Positions 51,414 through 64,000 of a stretch of DNA of 64,000 bases are shown one piece after another. Origin of the DNA: Paramecium sonneborni (lineage: Eukaryota; Ciliophora; Oligohymenophorea; Peniculida; Parameciidae); contig CAJJDN010000079.1 in NCBI GenBank assembly GCA_905182985.1, positions 202,180 to 266,179 on the forward strand, given 5' to 3'. The notes under the pieces were generated by a model. It had not been told where the DNA came from. It was given only the letters and a program-made list of their open reading frames with translations, and searched no databases. The position numbers and the translations under genes were made by a program. Every line of letters starts with the position of its first letter. Positions within the stretch are counted from its first letter, which is position 1.

Positions 51414-52924
<1,511 letters not shown>

Positions 52925-53020
52925 CTTATCTCTGTATCAATGTTTACAATTTATTCAAATAGATCTCATACAAGTAATCACTGGCAGATGAATAGAATTC
53001 AATTGCCTAATAACATATTA

Positions 53021-54171
53021 TCAAAAATAAAATCTTACTTATTGATATAAATCCATAAGTTTATTAATTGTCTATTAATTGAATTTCTTATCAATCTCAT
53101 TTTCTAATTGATTTAAATTTTTCATTATTGAGTTGATCTTTTATTTCTCAGCTTGTTACTAATCGCCAAAAACCATATAAGAATTTGATGTCATTCTTAC
53201 ATGTTGGTATTAATTTAATCTTCTTAAAAATAACCTTATAAATTTATCGTATTCATTTATTGTAAATATTTATTGTTCTTCTTATTTATTTTTATAATTT
53301 TTCCAACTTATTGATAATTATGTGCTATTATCTTTCTTTCTTTTTAATTATACACAACTCTAGAGTGGTGCTCTAAAAATTAATCTAACATAATCATCTT
53401 TTCCATCTATCATTTCAAATAAATAAAAATGAGCATCACTTAATCCAATCAACCTTATTAATTATTCTAATATTTATTACCTCACTTATATATTTTAGAA
53501 AAAAGCATTCTATTATTAAATTGTTGGAAATCTTGCTAAATCTGGATAATCTTTCAATTCATCAATTGAATATGAACTACCTAAATAATATTAACCAATA
53601 TTTTAAAGATAAATCTTATCAAATCTATTTAATAACACACGATCCTATTAATAATTATCATATTCTATACTAAAAATGATGGAATCTATTTTATTATTGA
53701 AACCAAAGATAATTTATAATTCCATGGCTATAATAATACATCTGCTATCAAATTTCTACCATCTGCCAAAGTAGGTCTAACAAACTTAACTAATTAATTG
53801 TAATTACTGTTGTTTTGCATACTATTCTAACATCTTTTACTGGATATTATGCACCAATTTATATTGTAAATACTATTAAATCTATATTTTATAATTCATT
53901 ATTTGCATAAACTTCTATTTTTTATTTTATTCCAATCTATTTTATTATAATCATTATTACATCTAATTCAATCCATCTCTTTGATTTTGTATTTTAAACA
54001 AAATTTAATTCATATTTCTCCTTGGTACATAATTATACGACTTCATTCATTTCTAATTTATAATTGCTCTCAACCTGCACTAAATCTTTTAACTTGTCCT
54101 TCCAAACTAAACAACTCTTTTGACCATTAAATTATTGCTTCTATCTTTTTATTTTCAACTTCAATATTCAT
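53021..54171 (-). CDS. Unrecognised protein
   Basis: The start is ATG 54169-54171 (MNIEVENKKIEAIIQW) and the TGA is at 53021-53023. The N-terminal helix (KLKDLVQVESNYKLEMNEVV) is followed by a segment that may be beta-rich (KRWIELDVIMIIIKQIG). The C-terminal half reads LIGLSDAHFYLFEMIDGKDD, YVRLIFRAPLQSCVQLKRKK, FTINEYDKFIRLFLRRLNQY and SNSYMVFGDQQQAEKQK, ending in a coiled coil (SIMKNLNQLENEIDKKF). Several introns are required between about 53560 and 54110 that I could not all place. No family is recognised. It diverges from the Yae1-domain gene with 19 bp between start codons, so the two share one promoter region. Confidence 0.5.
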
Positions 54172-54190
54172 TTATATTAAAATTATATTA

Positions 54191-54538
54191 ATGAATAATC
54201 ATGATTAAGATGATTGGTTTGATTCTAATCTTGATCAAAATACTATTGAAAAGTAAATAGCATAAAAAGACTAATAAATTTTAATCGATAAATTAGAGCA
54301 ACAAGGCTATAGAGAAGGATTAATGCATATTACAGAATAAGAAGAATAAAACCTTATTTAAAAAGGATTTCAAGATGGATTTGCTGCCGCTAAACATTAA
54401 TTTAAAGTATTATAAACTATTGATTTGGTTTTATAAAATTCTAAATTGTTTTCATAAAACATCGTACTCAAATGTGAATAATTAAAATCATTACAAAATT
54501 ATGATCAAGTTGATTTGAATTAATTATTAGAAAATTGA
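54191..54538 (+). CDS. Yae1/Lto1 deca-GX3-motif protein
   Basis: This is an intron-less 115-aa frame from ATG 54191 (MNNHDQDDWFDSNLDQNT) to TGA 54536-54538, with a WFDSN acidic start as in Yae1 N-terminal regions. The core reads GYREGLMHITEQEE, then GFQDGFAAAKH: glycines spaced every four residues, the deca-GX3 pattern of Yae1 and Lto1/ORAOV1. In yeast the Yae1-Lto1 pair is the adaptor that brings the cytosolic Fe-S assembly complex to Rli1/ABCE1. The identification rests on a short motif and the small size. The tail is helical (LVLQNSKLFSQNIVLKCEQL). Confidence 0.65.
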
Positions 54539-54613
54539 ATTCGTTTAAGTTTCTATTAAATATATATATAAATATTAGAATCTAACATTAAATAAATAAT
54601 TTATCGTTTTTTT

Positions 54614-55433
54614 ATGGGAAACATTAATGTCTGTTGCAATTCAAGAGAAGACCATCCTCCCCAAAATCATTAGAATAAATAAAAACACTAATAGGATACC
54701 GAAGAAAGTGAATATGAACCAAACACTGAAGCATATAGAAAAACTATTTAAAGTGTTATTATTTCAAAACCATCGCTAACTTTTGGAGAATAGATGATCT
54801 AAGATATAATTGATTTAACTGATGAAAATAAAGTTCCACTTACAAGTGAAAATGGGTGGAATAATTTAATCAATTAATAATTTGTTAAATTATTTGCCTT
54901 TGAATGGAAAAAAGCAGAAAAATCAATGTTAAAATTTATTTTTTATTTTAGTTAGAGTTATTGTTTTAAGAGCTGAATTTCAATTAAATTGTATTATGTA
55001 ATCTTATATAAATATTGCCTTGGATGATATGAAATTAATTGATAAAAAAATTGAAGAATTAAACATTATTGAAGAGAATACAGAGCATAATGAATCAATT
55101 AGGTATATTGCTCATAAGGGTATTGGCGTTTTGAAAAGTAGAGATTTTCTATATTTGAAATCTCAGCAAAAAATATCTGAAAAATTATATATAGAAGCAG
55201 CAAAATCAATTGAAGATTAATCTGGATATCCTGAGAAAAAAAGAACAAGAGGATAAATTAATTTAGCTGGATAAATTGTAGAATAAATAAATCCTTAGGT
55301 TCTTTTAATCAAATAATTCTTGGATGTTGATATGAAAACTAATGTTTAATTAGTCACTCTTAAAAATCCTATTATAAAAGAATTCTTAAAATATCATGAA
55401 TCATTATAAAATTATTTTAATTTGTAATAATGA
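54614..55433 (+). CDS. START-like lipid-binding protein with N-terminal acylation signal
   Basis: The start is ATG 54614 (MGNINVCCNSREDHPP). Gly2 followed by Asn-Ile-Asn and Cys7-Cys8 fits dual N-myristoylation and palmitoylation, so membrane attachment is likely. The TGA is at 55431-55433. A 28-nt intron (about 54927-54954) restores frame before VIVLRAEFQLNCIMQSYINI. Then come DDMKLIDKKIEELNIIEEN, RYIAHKGIGVLKSRDFLYLK (GVLKSRDF is like START-domain V-SRDFV), KLYIEAAKSIED, QINLAGQIVEQ and LIKQFLDVDMKTN. The SRDFLYL and TRGQINLAGQIVEQI elements resemble PCTP/StAR-type START folds, though short. About 260 aa. Family call moderate; the lipid is unknown. Confidence 0.6.
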
Positions 55434-55834
55434 TTATAATATATTCTTTTACTTATTTAGAATTTTGAATTTCTGATTTTTATCTACTCTGATAATTTTA
55501 GAGTATTGTCTGATATATTTGATTTAATTTTTTAATATATTTTTTCCAAAAATTTATTCGAAAGCATCGAAGCATAGTTGAATGTTAGAAAAAATTCTTT
55601 AAAATATAAACTATTATTTTTGTCATAAGTGCTTAATTTATTTTTAAAATAAAATAAATAGTCAAAAGTTACAAGATATTTGATTGAAGTCATTTTAATA
55701 CTAATGAAGTTATATAAACATGAAAATCAATTTTTATATAATATAAAGGAATTGCATTATTATAATCATATAATTGATGAATAAAAATATAAATAAATAT
55801 ATTCATTTGAATTAATTTTTGGCATAATTGTCTT
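55434..55834. other. Convergent intergenic region
   Basis: This is 400 bp of AT-rich sequence between the START-like gene and the VAC14 gene, both ending here. No coding signal on either strand; presumably both 3'UTRs. Confidence 0.5.
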
Positions 55835-58105
55835 TCAAATCTTATTATTCTTGTTTTCCATTTTTGAATAACTATAATAATAATTAAGTATCTAATTTAT
55901 TTTGAATTCTATGATATAAAATAAAATATACTCTTTAGTTTATGATAGATCAGAATCAGGTTTTATAAATAGTTCAATATTTTTGAGTCTAGATTTTAAA
56001 TATTTTTAAATTGGCGATTATGGTAAAAGCATCATTAATCCTTATAAGGATTGAATAAGAAAAGGGTGATTAGAGGATTCTAATAATTATAATCTTAAGT
56101 ATGCAAAAACAGGTGATTCTAATAATAGAGTCAATCTAGCTATTTATACTAAGATTTCTAGATTAGTTTCTTATTCTGCAATAGTTAAGATGATATTGTA
56201 TGTAAGTTCATATTCTTCAATTAATAAAGATAATGACAAAGCGCTTACTTCATTGTAACAAAATGTTTTATAGATGCTAATAAAAAATTCATAAGTTGAT
56301 TTAGCTGTTTTTTGGTTTTTTTCATATTTATAATTTTTAAGTTTCATTCTAATATTTGATAAGCGAGGCTCAGTAATCAATAAATATTCTAAGGATTGAA
56401 CTAATTATTAAGTAAAAGCTAAATCTAGATTATCATCGCCAACATAAACATAATTTTCTAAAAGCTTATTACAAATCTGTGTGTAAACAACTTCTGCATT
56501 CCAAAATTCACAAAGTTTTTTAATGATAATTTAACTCATTCTATTTAGCAGATTAACATTTTTATGGAATATGTCCAATATTTTTTCTATAACCATATCA
56601 AAATATTATTCATGAGAGATTCTAGCTAAAACATCCATAACATTTTCAACAACTTGAGCTTCAGCATCTTTTAATCTTTCAATTAACTAGTTTAATTAAA
56701 AATTCTATTACATTCTCTAAAATATTTTCAATCATTGGTTTCAACTTTTCTGTTTAAGTATTTAATAAATGTCTCATCCACATTAAAGCTTTTTCAGCTG
56801 TATGATTATTTTTCTCTTTAAGCATATCTTATATAGTAGGCATTATATCAACAAATTCTTTACCAGAGGCTTTCATTTTATCCATTATTTATAATAACTA
56901 ATCATTTATTTATTATGCTGAATTTACAATATTTTGTGAATCATGTGATAATAAAGAGAGTATAATTTTTAAAATATTATTCAATTTTTCCATAATAACT
57001 TATTAGAGAACAGAATCTCTTCTTTATTCAAATATATTAGACATTAAATCTATACCCTTAATAATTTATCCTCCACTTAATTCTAATTAATTAAATTAAA
57101 TTTATGGTTAATCTAATTCATTGCTAACTATTCTCAGATATTCTGAAATCCAACTTAAAACTTGTGTTAATACATGAGCATCACTTTATTTATTTTAACA
57201 TAATTCTAATAAAATCTCAATAATTTATCTATGTGTTTTCAATTCTTATGATTGATTAAAAGATGACCTTTTTGAATATCTTTCTAAATCTCGTTAAAAT
57301 TCTTCTAATTATTTTCTGGCAGCTATTTTAGCCTCATTAGTAAATGGATCTTTATTGTTTGTATCTGCAAGCATAAGAAAAAGTTCTACTAAAAAGCCTT
57401 GAATATAATCGAATAATTCAATATGTGGTATTGAATTTAAAGTATTAATCCAAGAAATCAAATTCAATTTAACTTATTAATTTTTGAAAACTATTTAAGT
57501 ACTAATAGTTTTAACAAAATTCTATATCTTAAAGTTTTATTTCTCTGGAGCAGTGCTAGTAACTAAACTCTTTAAACAATTATCTAATTAGGATGCAGCT
57601 TTTCTTACAGATTCATCTGGATCTAAAAAACTCTGAACTAAATTTTTATATATTTCTTCCAATTTATTTAATATGACATCACCTAATTATTTAGAAGTAA
57701 GAAACAAATATTCAATGCCTGTATATCTGACTCTTTCTTCCTTGTCTCTCATACAATCTATCATTGGATCAACTATGTAATTTAAACAGTTCTTAACAAT
57801 AGGTTCATACTTTCAAAGTAATTAATTTTTAATACTTTTTTATTAGAGATTTCAATAGCAATAAAATACAATCCATGTAATCCTCCTTTTTTATATTGAA
57901 ATTACTATTGCTAGATGTATCTCTCTTTTAAGTATTTTGCTATTTCTATTATTGTTTTATCTTGAGCACCTTAAATTACTTTTGTTAATTCTGATCCTCC
58001 TATATCTCTTTTCTCTTATGATCTAGTATATTAATTAATTATTAAATACTTATCAAACAAATTTTTAGTTACTTGTTCTGGTAAATTGATATTCTTTTCG
58101 TCCAT
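55835..58105 (-). CDS. VAC14: VAC14, scaffold of the PIKfyve/Fab1 complex
   Basis: The start is ATG 58103-58105 (MDEKNINLPEQVTKNLFDKY) and the TGA is at 55835-55837. About 740 aa, near the usual 780. HEAT-repeat protein with family marks: YKKGGLHGLYFIAIEIS (RKGGLIGLAA-SIAL), CLNYIVDPMIDCMRDKEERV, VRYTGIEYLF, LDPDESVRKAASCLDN, LISWINTLNSIPHIEL (ISWI-VLESVP-I-LL). At the end come ALSLSLLIEEYELTYNII and LLLESPVFAYLRLQLLE (V-LCFL-QNY-HAYDLI... IE-PIF-YLRLQLL), followed by GLMMLLPQSPIQKYLKSRLK. VAC14 holds Fab1/PIKfyve and Fig4 on endolysosomal membranes for PI(3,5)P2 turnover. One intron near 57815-57840 is needed. The last ~30 residues after LKNIELFIKPDSDLSQ may be read-through past an unseen splice. 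Confidence 0.88.
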
Positions 58106-58127
58106 TTTAATTTAATTATATATATAT
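58106..58127. promoter_or_regulatory. 22-bp bidirectional intergenic region
   Basis: These are the only bases between the start codons of VAC14 (-) and the LYR protein (+), a (ta)n run. Transcription must start inside or immediately beside the coding sequences. Confidence 0.6.
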
Positions 58128-58427
58128 ATGTCTTAAGAAAAATTAGTTGCATTGCTACTATATAGATAATTATATAAATCTTTAGGAAATAGATTATCAA
58201 GAGATTAATTGAGAAAATATTATCAATATACTGTTAAAGCAAGAGGTAATGGAGATAATCAATAAATTTTGAAGAACTTGGAAATTTATTTGAAAGCAAT
58301 CAAAATACAAAATTAAATAATAGATGCTGAAAATATAGGCAAACCCAAAGATTATAAAGCAGATGTATAGAAAGTTGCTAATTATGTTGGATTAAGAATG
58401 CCTGAAACCCATTAATAATAAGAGTGA
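58128..58427 (+). CDS. LYR-motif protein (LYRM family)
   Basis: An intron-less frame of 99 codons from ATG 58128 to TGA 58425-58427. It opens MSQEKLVALLLYRQLYKSLG: the L-Y-R tripeptide with the following Phe/Leu-Tyr helix is the LYR signature. It is followed by NRLSRDQLRKYYQYTVKARG, a basic helix as in LYRM4 and complex I/II assembly factors. The end is charged (MPETHQQQE). LYR proteins work in mitochondria as Fe-S cluster delivery or complex-assembly factors, usually binding acyl-ACP; which one this is cannot be told. The start codon follows a (ta)n run that also forms the VAC14 5' flank. Confidence 0.8.
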
Positions 58428-58460
58428 TTTATATAAAATCTATATAATTTTAATTCCATT

Positions 58461-60316
58461 TCATTTTTAAGGTGGTTAACTAGAGAATCTGAATTTACAT
58501 CCAGTTGCTCTTTCTCGACAACCTAAAACAGATCTATTAATCTTAATTTATTTTAGTTATAATCCATCAAATAGTTAAATACTTTCATCTAAATCAGTAT
58601 ATGAATCATTGTCTTTTACTGAATATTCATCCTAATCCTAAATTTATTAATTTTGATGGAGTCGATATAATTATTCATACTCATATCTTTTAATTAGTTT
58701 ATAAATTCTGTAATTATGCAAACAACATTAAGAAGCAGTTTAATTTAATTTATTTCTACAAAACAATTTAACTTCTGGTTAATGCAAAAGCATTGTTACA
58801 ATTTCAAAATGACAATTTGAACAAGCTAAATGTAAAGGAGTTTAGCGTTTCTTACCTCCTTTAAGATTTAAATCAAATTTTGATTATTTCTTATTATTAT
58901 GTTAAATGACTGCTGAAATAGCATCTGAATTACCTTTTTTAACTGCTATATGTAAAGGACTCCATCCATCTTGATTAAGTGCATTTAAATTAATATTCTT
59001 TTTTAATAGAGCATTAAATGCTTATTTATAAATTGTGACATCTTTATCAAAACATGCCATACAATAATGTAATGCAGTATTTCCTTTTTCATCCATTTAA
59101 TTAGGATCTGCACCTTAAGATAGAATATCAAGTATTAAATGAATTTATCCTTTTACAATTGCCAAATTTAAAATTGATCCATATTTAGCTGCGTTTGAAT
59201 TAACAGATGCTCCATTAAATATAAGAGCTTTGGCACTAAAATACTTTTCTTCTTATATTGCCAATCCTAATGCTGTATTCTATCTCTAATCCTAATAATC
59301 TACTATCTCTGGATAATAAGAGATTAATGATAATAAAGCACCTATATCTTATTCAACAGCTGCCTTATGTAAGATTGTTGTTGAATACTCTTTGTCTCCT
59401 CCTTAAGGATTTGGTAGTATATTTAATTAAAGATTAGAAAATTGAACAAGAAAGTCTTAAAAGTTCATTCCTATAGATGAGCTATATTCTTCATCACTAA
59501 ACTTGATATCAATAATACTAATACATTAATTTAAGAGGGATCCTCTACATCTTTAATTTGTTTTTCTTCTAAAGATGAAAATAATTTCTCTATATAGAGT
59601 TTATTAACTATTGGGTCTATTGGAGGATTAAGATATTTAAACCAATCTAATCCTAATTCATTTAATTTCTTTAAATTTTGAAATTCAATTGGAATATATT
59701 AGAACTCATTTGATTATATAAAGAGAGATCTTAAATTTATTAGAGTTATTAATGGATAAAGTTTTTATAATCTATTTTTACTTAATTCTAATATCTCTAG
59801 ATGTTATTACCATAGAGATATCTTTCTTGGAAGCATTACTACTAAATTATTACTAATTGAAAAATTAATGATAGAGGGAAAGTTATCAAATAAATCATCA
59901 GGTAACACTTTTATGAAATTTGAATTTAGATTGATAATTTAGACTTTTTTCATTTAATATAATTCTTTTGGAAACAACCTAAACCTATTATCCTATATAG
60001 TATTTCATTAATACTTGGAGATCGACCATTTAAATATTTGCAAAATCACATTTAACTTTTGGAAACTAATCAATATTCTATTTTGCTAAGTTTAACAAAT
60101 AGGTGTTAAAAGATATCTTTTTTGAATTTCTTCCTGAACTCACTTCTTTTGATTAATATCGATTATATTAAACAGTTTCTGTTTATGCCACATGTTTTGA
60201 ATATTCTCTATTTGGAGAATGATTGTTGCTTACAAACAACTTTGTTTTAAAAAAGTTTGTCTTAGAATTATTGTATTTATTTGATTGTTCAATAAGAGTC
60301 ATAATGTTTGAATCCA
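58461..60316 (-). CDS. Leucine-rich-repeat plus ankyrin-repeat protein
   Basis: The start is ATG 60314-60316 (MDSNIMTLIEQSNKYNNSK) and the TGA is at 58461-58463. About 610 aa. After a ~80-residue low-complexity head, LRRs run from about residue 90 to 230: VDLQVLMKY, IINLNSNFIKVLPDDLF, INFSISNNLVVMLPRKI, LEILELSKNRLQKLYPL and LRSLFIQSNEFQYIPIEF. A 23-nt intron at 59502-59524 (AAG end) leads to ankyrin repeats: STTILHKAAVEQDIGALLSL, NTALGLAIQEEKYFSAKAL, GSILNLAIVKGQIHLILDIL, GNTALHYCMACFDKD, GWSPLHIAVKKGNSDAI and QTPLHLACSNCHFEIVTML. The C-terminus is charged, ending RERATGCKFRFSSQPP. A protein-interaction scaffold by architecture; partner unknown. No kinase, ROC/COR or other enzyme domain is visible. 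Confidence 0.82.
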
Positions 60317-60373
60317 TTTTAGTTAAATATATAATAATATAAAATTATATCATTCACACTTCATCCTTGGATT

Positions 60374-62476
60374 TCAGTTAATTCCCCCATTAATTACCTA
60401 AAATCTTAATTCAAAAGATTACCACATATTTTCTGTATCACTGTAGTTATTAACAGGGAATTTTGATACAACATCTCTTTAAATAGGGAATATCTGATCA
60501 ACTGTTAAAACAAATGCATCATCAATCATCCTAGGAATCAACATTTATAACAAAGGACTTGATTCTTCTAGACATGGATTTGTATTAACTTCTATCAAAT
60601 ATATATTGAAGAGTTCATCTAAAAAAAAATCAAAACCAAATATCTCCATACAAAACTTTCTATTTAACTTATTAATTTTTGTTGCAACTGTTCTCATTGC
60701 AAAATATGCCATTTCTTTCATTTTCTCAACTATTTATCCTCGAAAATCAATTTTAGATTTAAAATATTCAGAAACTTAATCAAATGATAATTAATTTCCT
60801 AACTCTTATTGACCATATTTATCACTATGTTATTAAATAGCATTATTTGTTAAATGAATATAAATGTTCTCAACATCATTTGTCTTATACTCTTCAGACG
60901 CCATTCTTATGTATCCTTCTCTAATTAAATTATTAAATCCATTTTATACTTAAAAAAATAACAATTCAAATCAGTATTAAGAAATACCCAAACTCTTATG
61001 TCAAATTTTCTATTTTTTATTAACAAAGGTTTTTCAATATATTTTTAAACAACAAATGATGATGTTTTTAATAAATATTAAACAACTTTCTATTATGTTT
61101 ATCCATTCTCATCTTTATATGTTTCTATTTATTTTTCATGATAACCATACTAATAATCAATAAGTAAATCAACAAGATTATCTATATCTTGAAATACATG
61201 AATTCCTCTCCCTCTATTTAATCCTGTAGGTTTCAATAGCCATAAATAATCTGGACCTGTAAATGTATCTCTCATTTAAAATTCCAATTATTTTTTTTCT
61301 TTACTTGGAGCTATTCTCAATTTTTTCTTTATTTCATTAAGCTTATTCTGTGCATCTTATTTAGTTAATTATTTAGATTCAGGAGCATTTTTATTATAAA
61401 AATTATAAAAGGCAGAAATATTAGATTCCACTGATGGATCTGTAAAATCAATAGCAAAAGTAACAGGTATTATATCAAAAGGATTTGATTTAAGTATCTA
61501 ATTAAAAATTCATTTTACTTCACAGGCAGCTGACACATTCATTAATAAATTCTTTTTATTACTTATTTCTGGATGAAACTCAAAATGATTCAATAATTCT
61601 TTATGAGATTTATGCCAATTCAATTTAAAATATTTATATCCGTGATTAGATTATTACCATCTAAAATTAGCTCTAGCAGTATTCGTAGTTTAATGCCAAT
61701 CTGATCTCATATCAAATACTCTTTTAATTAATTCACTATTATTTCCTCCTCCTAAAAAATAAGAATAAAGAGTTGGTTAAGAAATAGGTTCAATAGGAGT
61801 TTGTAATTTTGTTATCGATAAAGTATGTCGAATATTTTTTAAGACTTTTGTTGGAGGAGAAGATTGTTCAACAAAAGATTTATCTTACTCTTTTTATCTT
61901 TAAGTATCTTTAGATAATAATTTGTTTTTTTATTTTAAAATCTTTTCAGCCAATTTATTATTCTCTTTATTTTATTATTCTTTTTCTCTTTCTTATTCTT
62001 TAATTATTTCCAATTCTCTTATTTTATCACGACTCTTTGAACGGACATTATTAAATTTATTTTTTTCTAACTTAATTTATGGAGTTTTCAATGCTGGTAA
62101 ACTATCTGATGTTTGAGGTTGAGATGCTTAAATCTTAATTGCAGATTTTGCTTCTCTTTTCTTACCTTTTTTGATTTCATTTTATATAAATTAATCAGCT
62201 AACACTTTAGCTAATTCTTATGGGCTTTTAAAATTTGGTAATTTAGCTAAGGAACTTGAGAAAAAGTTACTAAATGCCTTACTCTCTAAACTTTCCTTAA
62301 CTCTTTATAACATTTCCCAGTTTTCAGATTATATTGTTTTACTTTCTAAAATGTATATTGATGTGTATGATACTTTAAATAAAGTTTAAATCTATCTAAG
62401 AAGTATTTCTATTTGATCTTATATTAACCAAACTTGGTAATTGATCTGTACGATTATTTTGTTGTTCTTCACTCAT
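60374..62476 (-). CDS. Tubulin-tyrosine-ligase-like (TTLL) enzyme, copy 1
   Basis: The start is ATG 62474-62476 (MSEEQQNNRTDQLPSL) and the TGA is at 60374-60376. The N-terminal ~200 residues are basic or coiled (LEIIKEQEREKEQQNKENNK), as in cilium-targeted TTLLs. Then come FLGGGNNSELIKRVF and NHGYKYFKLNWHKSHKELLN. The ATP-grasp core follows: YLWLLKPTGLNRGRGIHVF, FVVQKYIEKPLLIKNRKFDI, RVWVFLN, YIHLTNNAIQ, and the C-terminal IEVNTNP-type metal/ATP signature just upstream of IPRMIDDAFVLTVDQIFP. TTLLs ligate Glu, Gly or Tyr to tubulin tails in axonemes; which amino acid is not decided here. Several introns, including one near 60930-60955. Followed by a second TTLL, 77 bp away, same strand. Confidence 0.85.
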
Positions 62477-62553
62477 GAGTATTTATTAATAAATAATTGG
62501 TTTAATTGTTTGGATCAAAAACACGAATTATCGTTACAATAAATAATAATTAA

Positions 62554-64000
<1,447 letters not shown>

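Overview
This window is macronuclear-type DNA from a ciliate, most likely Paramecium or a close relative. It is very AT-rich. Every long gene reads through only if TAA and TAG mean glutamine and TGA is the sole stop (nuclear code 6). Coding regions are broken by tiny introns of about 19-34 nt that start GTA and end AG, a Paramecium hallmark. Genes are densely packed on both strands, and divergent start codons lie as little as 19-22 bp apart. There are no operons, CRISPR arrays or recognisable transposons, and I could not find a tRNA or rRNA gene. All gene models are my own manual splicing, so internal intron boundaries are less certain than gene identities.

Layout. 1-3 kb: 5' end of an Spb1-type rRNA methyltransferase (-), a Hippo/MST-type Ste20 kinase (-), an RPL7-like biogenesis protein (+). 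3-8 kb: an unrecognised Q/N-rich protein (+) and the retriever subunit VPS35L (+). 8.7-11.7 kb: a Rieske sterol-desaturase-like oxygenase (-) diverging from a polytopic membrane protein (+). 11.7-13.2 kb: poor or degenerate coding. 13.2-14.5 kb: MORN-repeat protein (+). 14.6-28.6 kb: one axonemal dynein heavy chain (-), interrupted by a 637-N gap whose flanks are the same 576 bp. 28.9-33.0 kb: glycogen debranching enzyme (+) with an embedded AMPK-beta-type glycogen-binding module. 34.2-35.3 kb: membrane protein (+). 35.4-38.2 kb, all (-): B-box protein, ribosomal protein eS12, Enhancer-of-polycomb-like protein. 38.4-39.6 kb: 2OG-Fe(II) oxygenase (+). 40.1-45.9 kb: proteasome activator PA200/Blm10 (+). 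46-49.3 kb: long coiled-coil, low-complexity protein (+). 49.3-51.3 kb: a 1,177-bp segment present twice around a single N, then an EMAPII/Arc1-like tRNA-binding protein (-). 51.4-54.2 kb: CAMK-like kinase and an unknown protein (-). 54.2-55.4 kb: Yae1-domain and START-like proteins (+). 55.8-58.1 kb: VAC14 (-). 58.1-58.4 kb: LYR-motif protein (+). 58.5-60.3 kb: LRR-ankyrin protein (-). 60.4-64 kb: two tandem tubulin-tyrosine-ligase-like genes (-), the second running off the window.

The genes are mostly eukaryotic housekeeping functions plus cilium functions (axonemal dynein, MORN protein, two TTLL tubulin ligases). Membrane traffic is represented by VPS35L and VAC14, ribosome biogenesis by Spb1, RPL7-like, eS12 and Yae1, and carbohydrate or lipid metabolism by AGL, the Rieske oxygenase and the START protein. 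I see no evidence for a new multi-gene system. The most notable points are the CBM48-type insertion in the debranching enzyme, a 44-nt near-perfect palindrome at 39.75 kb, repeated use of AAG intron acceptors, the YFA proteasome-binding tail on PA200, and two assembly duplications that would mislead automatic annotation.
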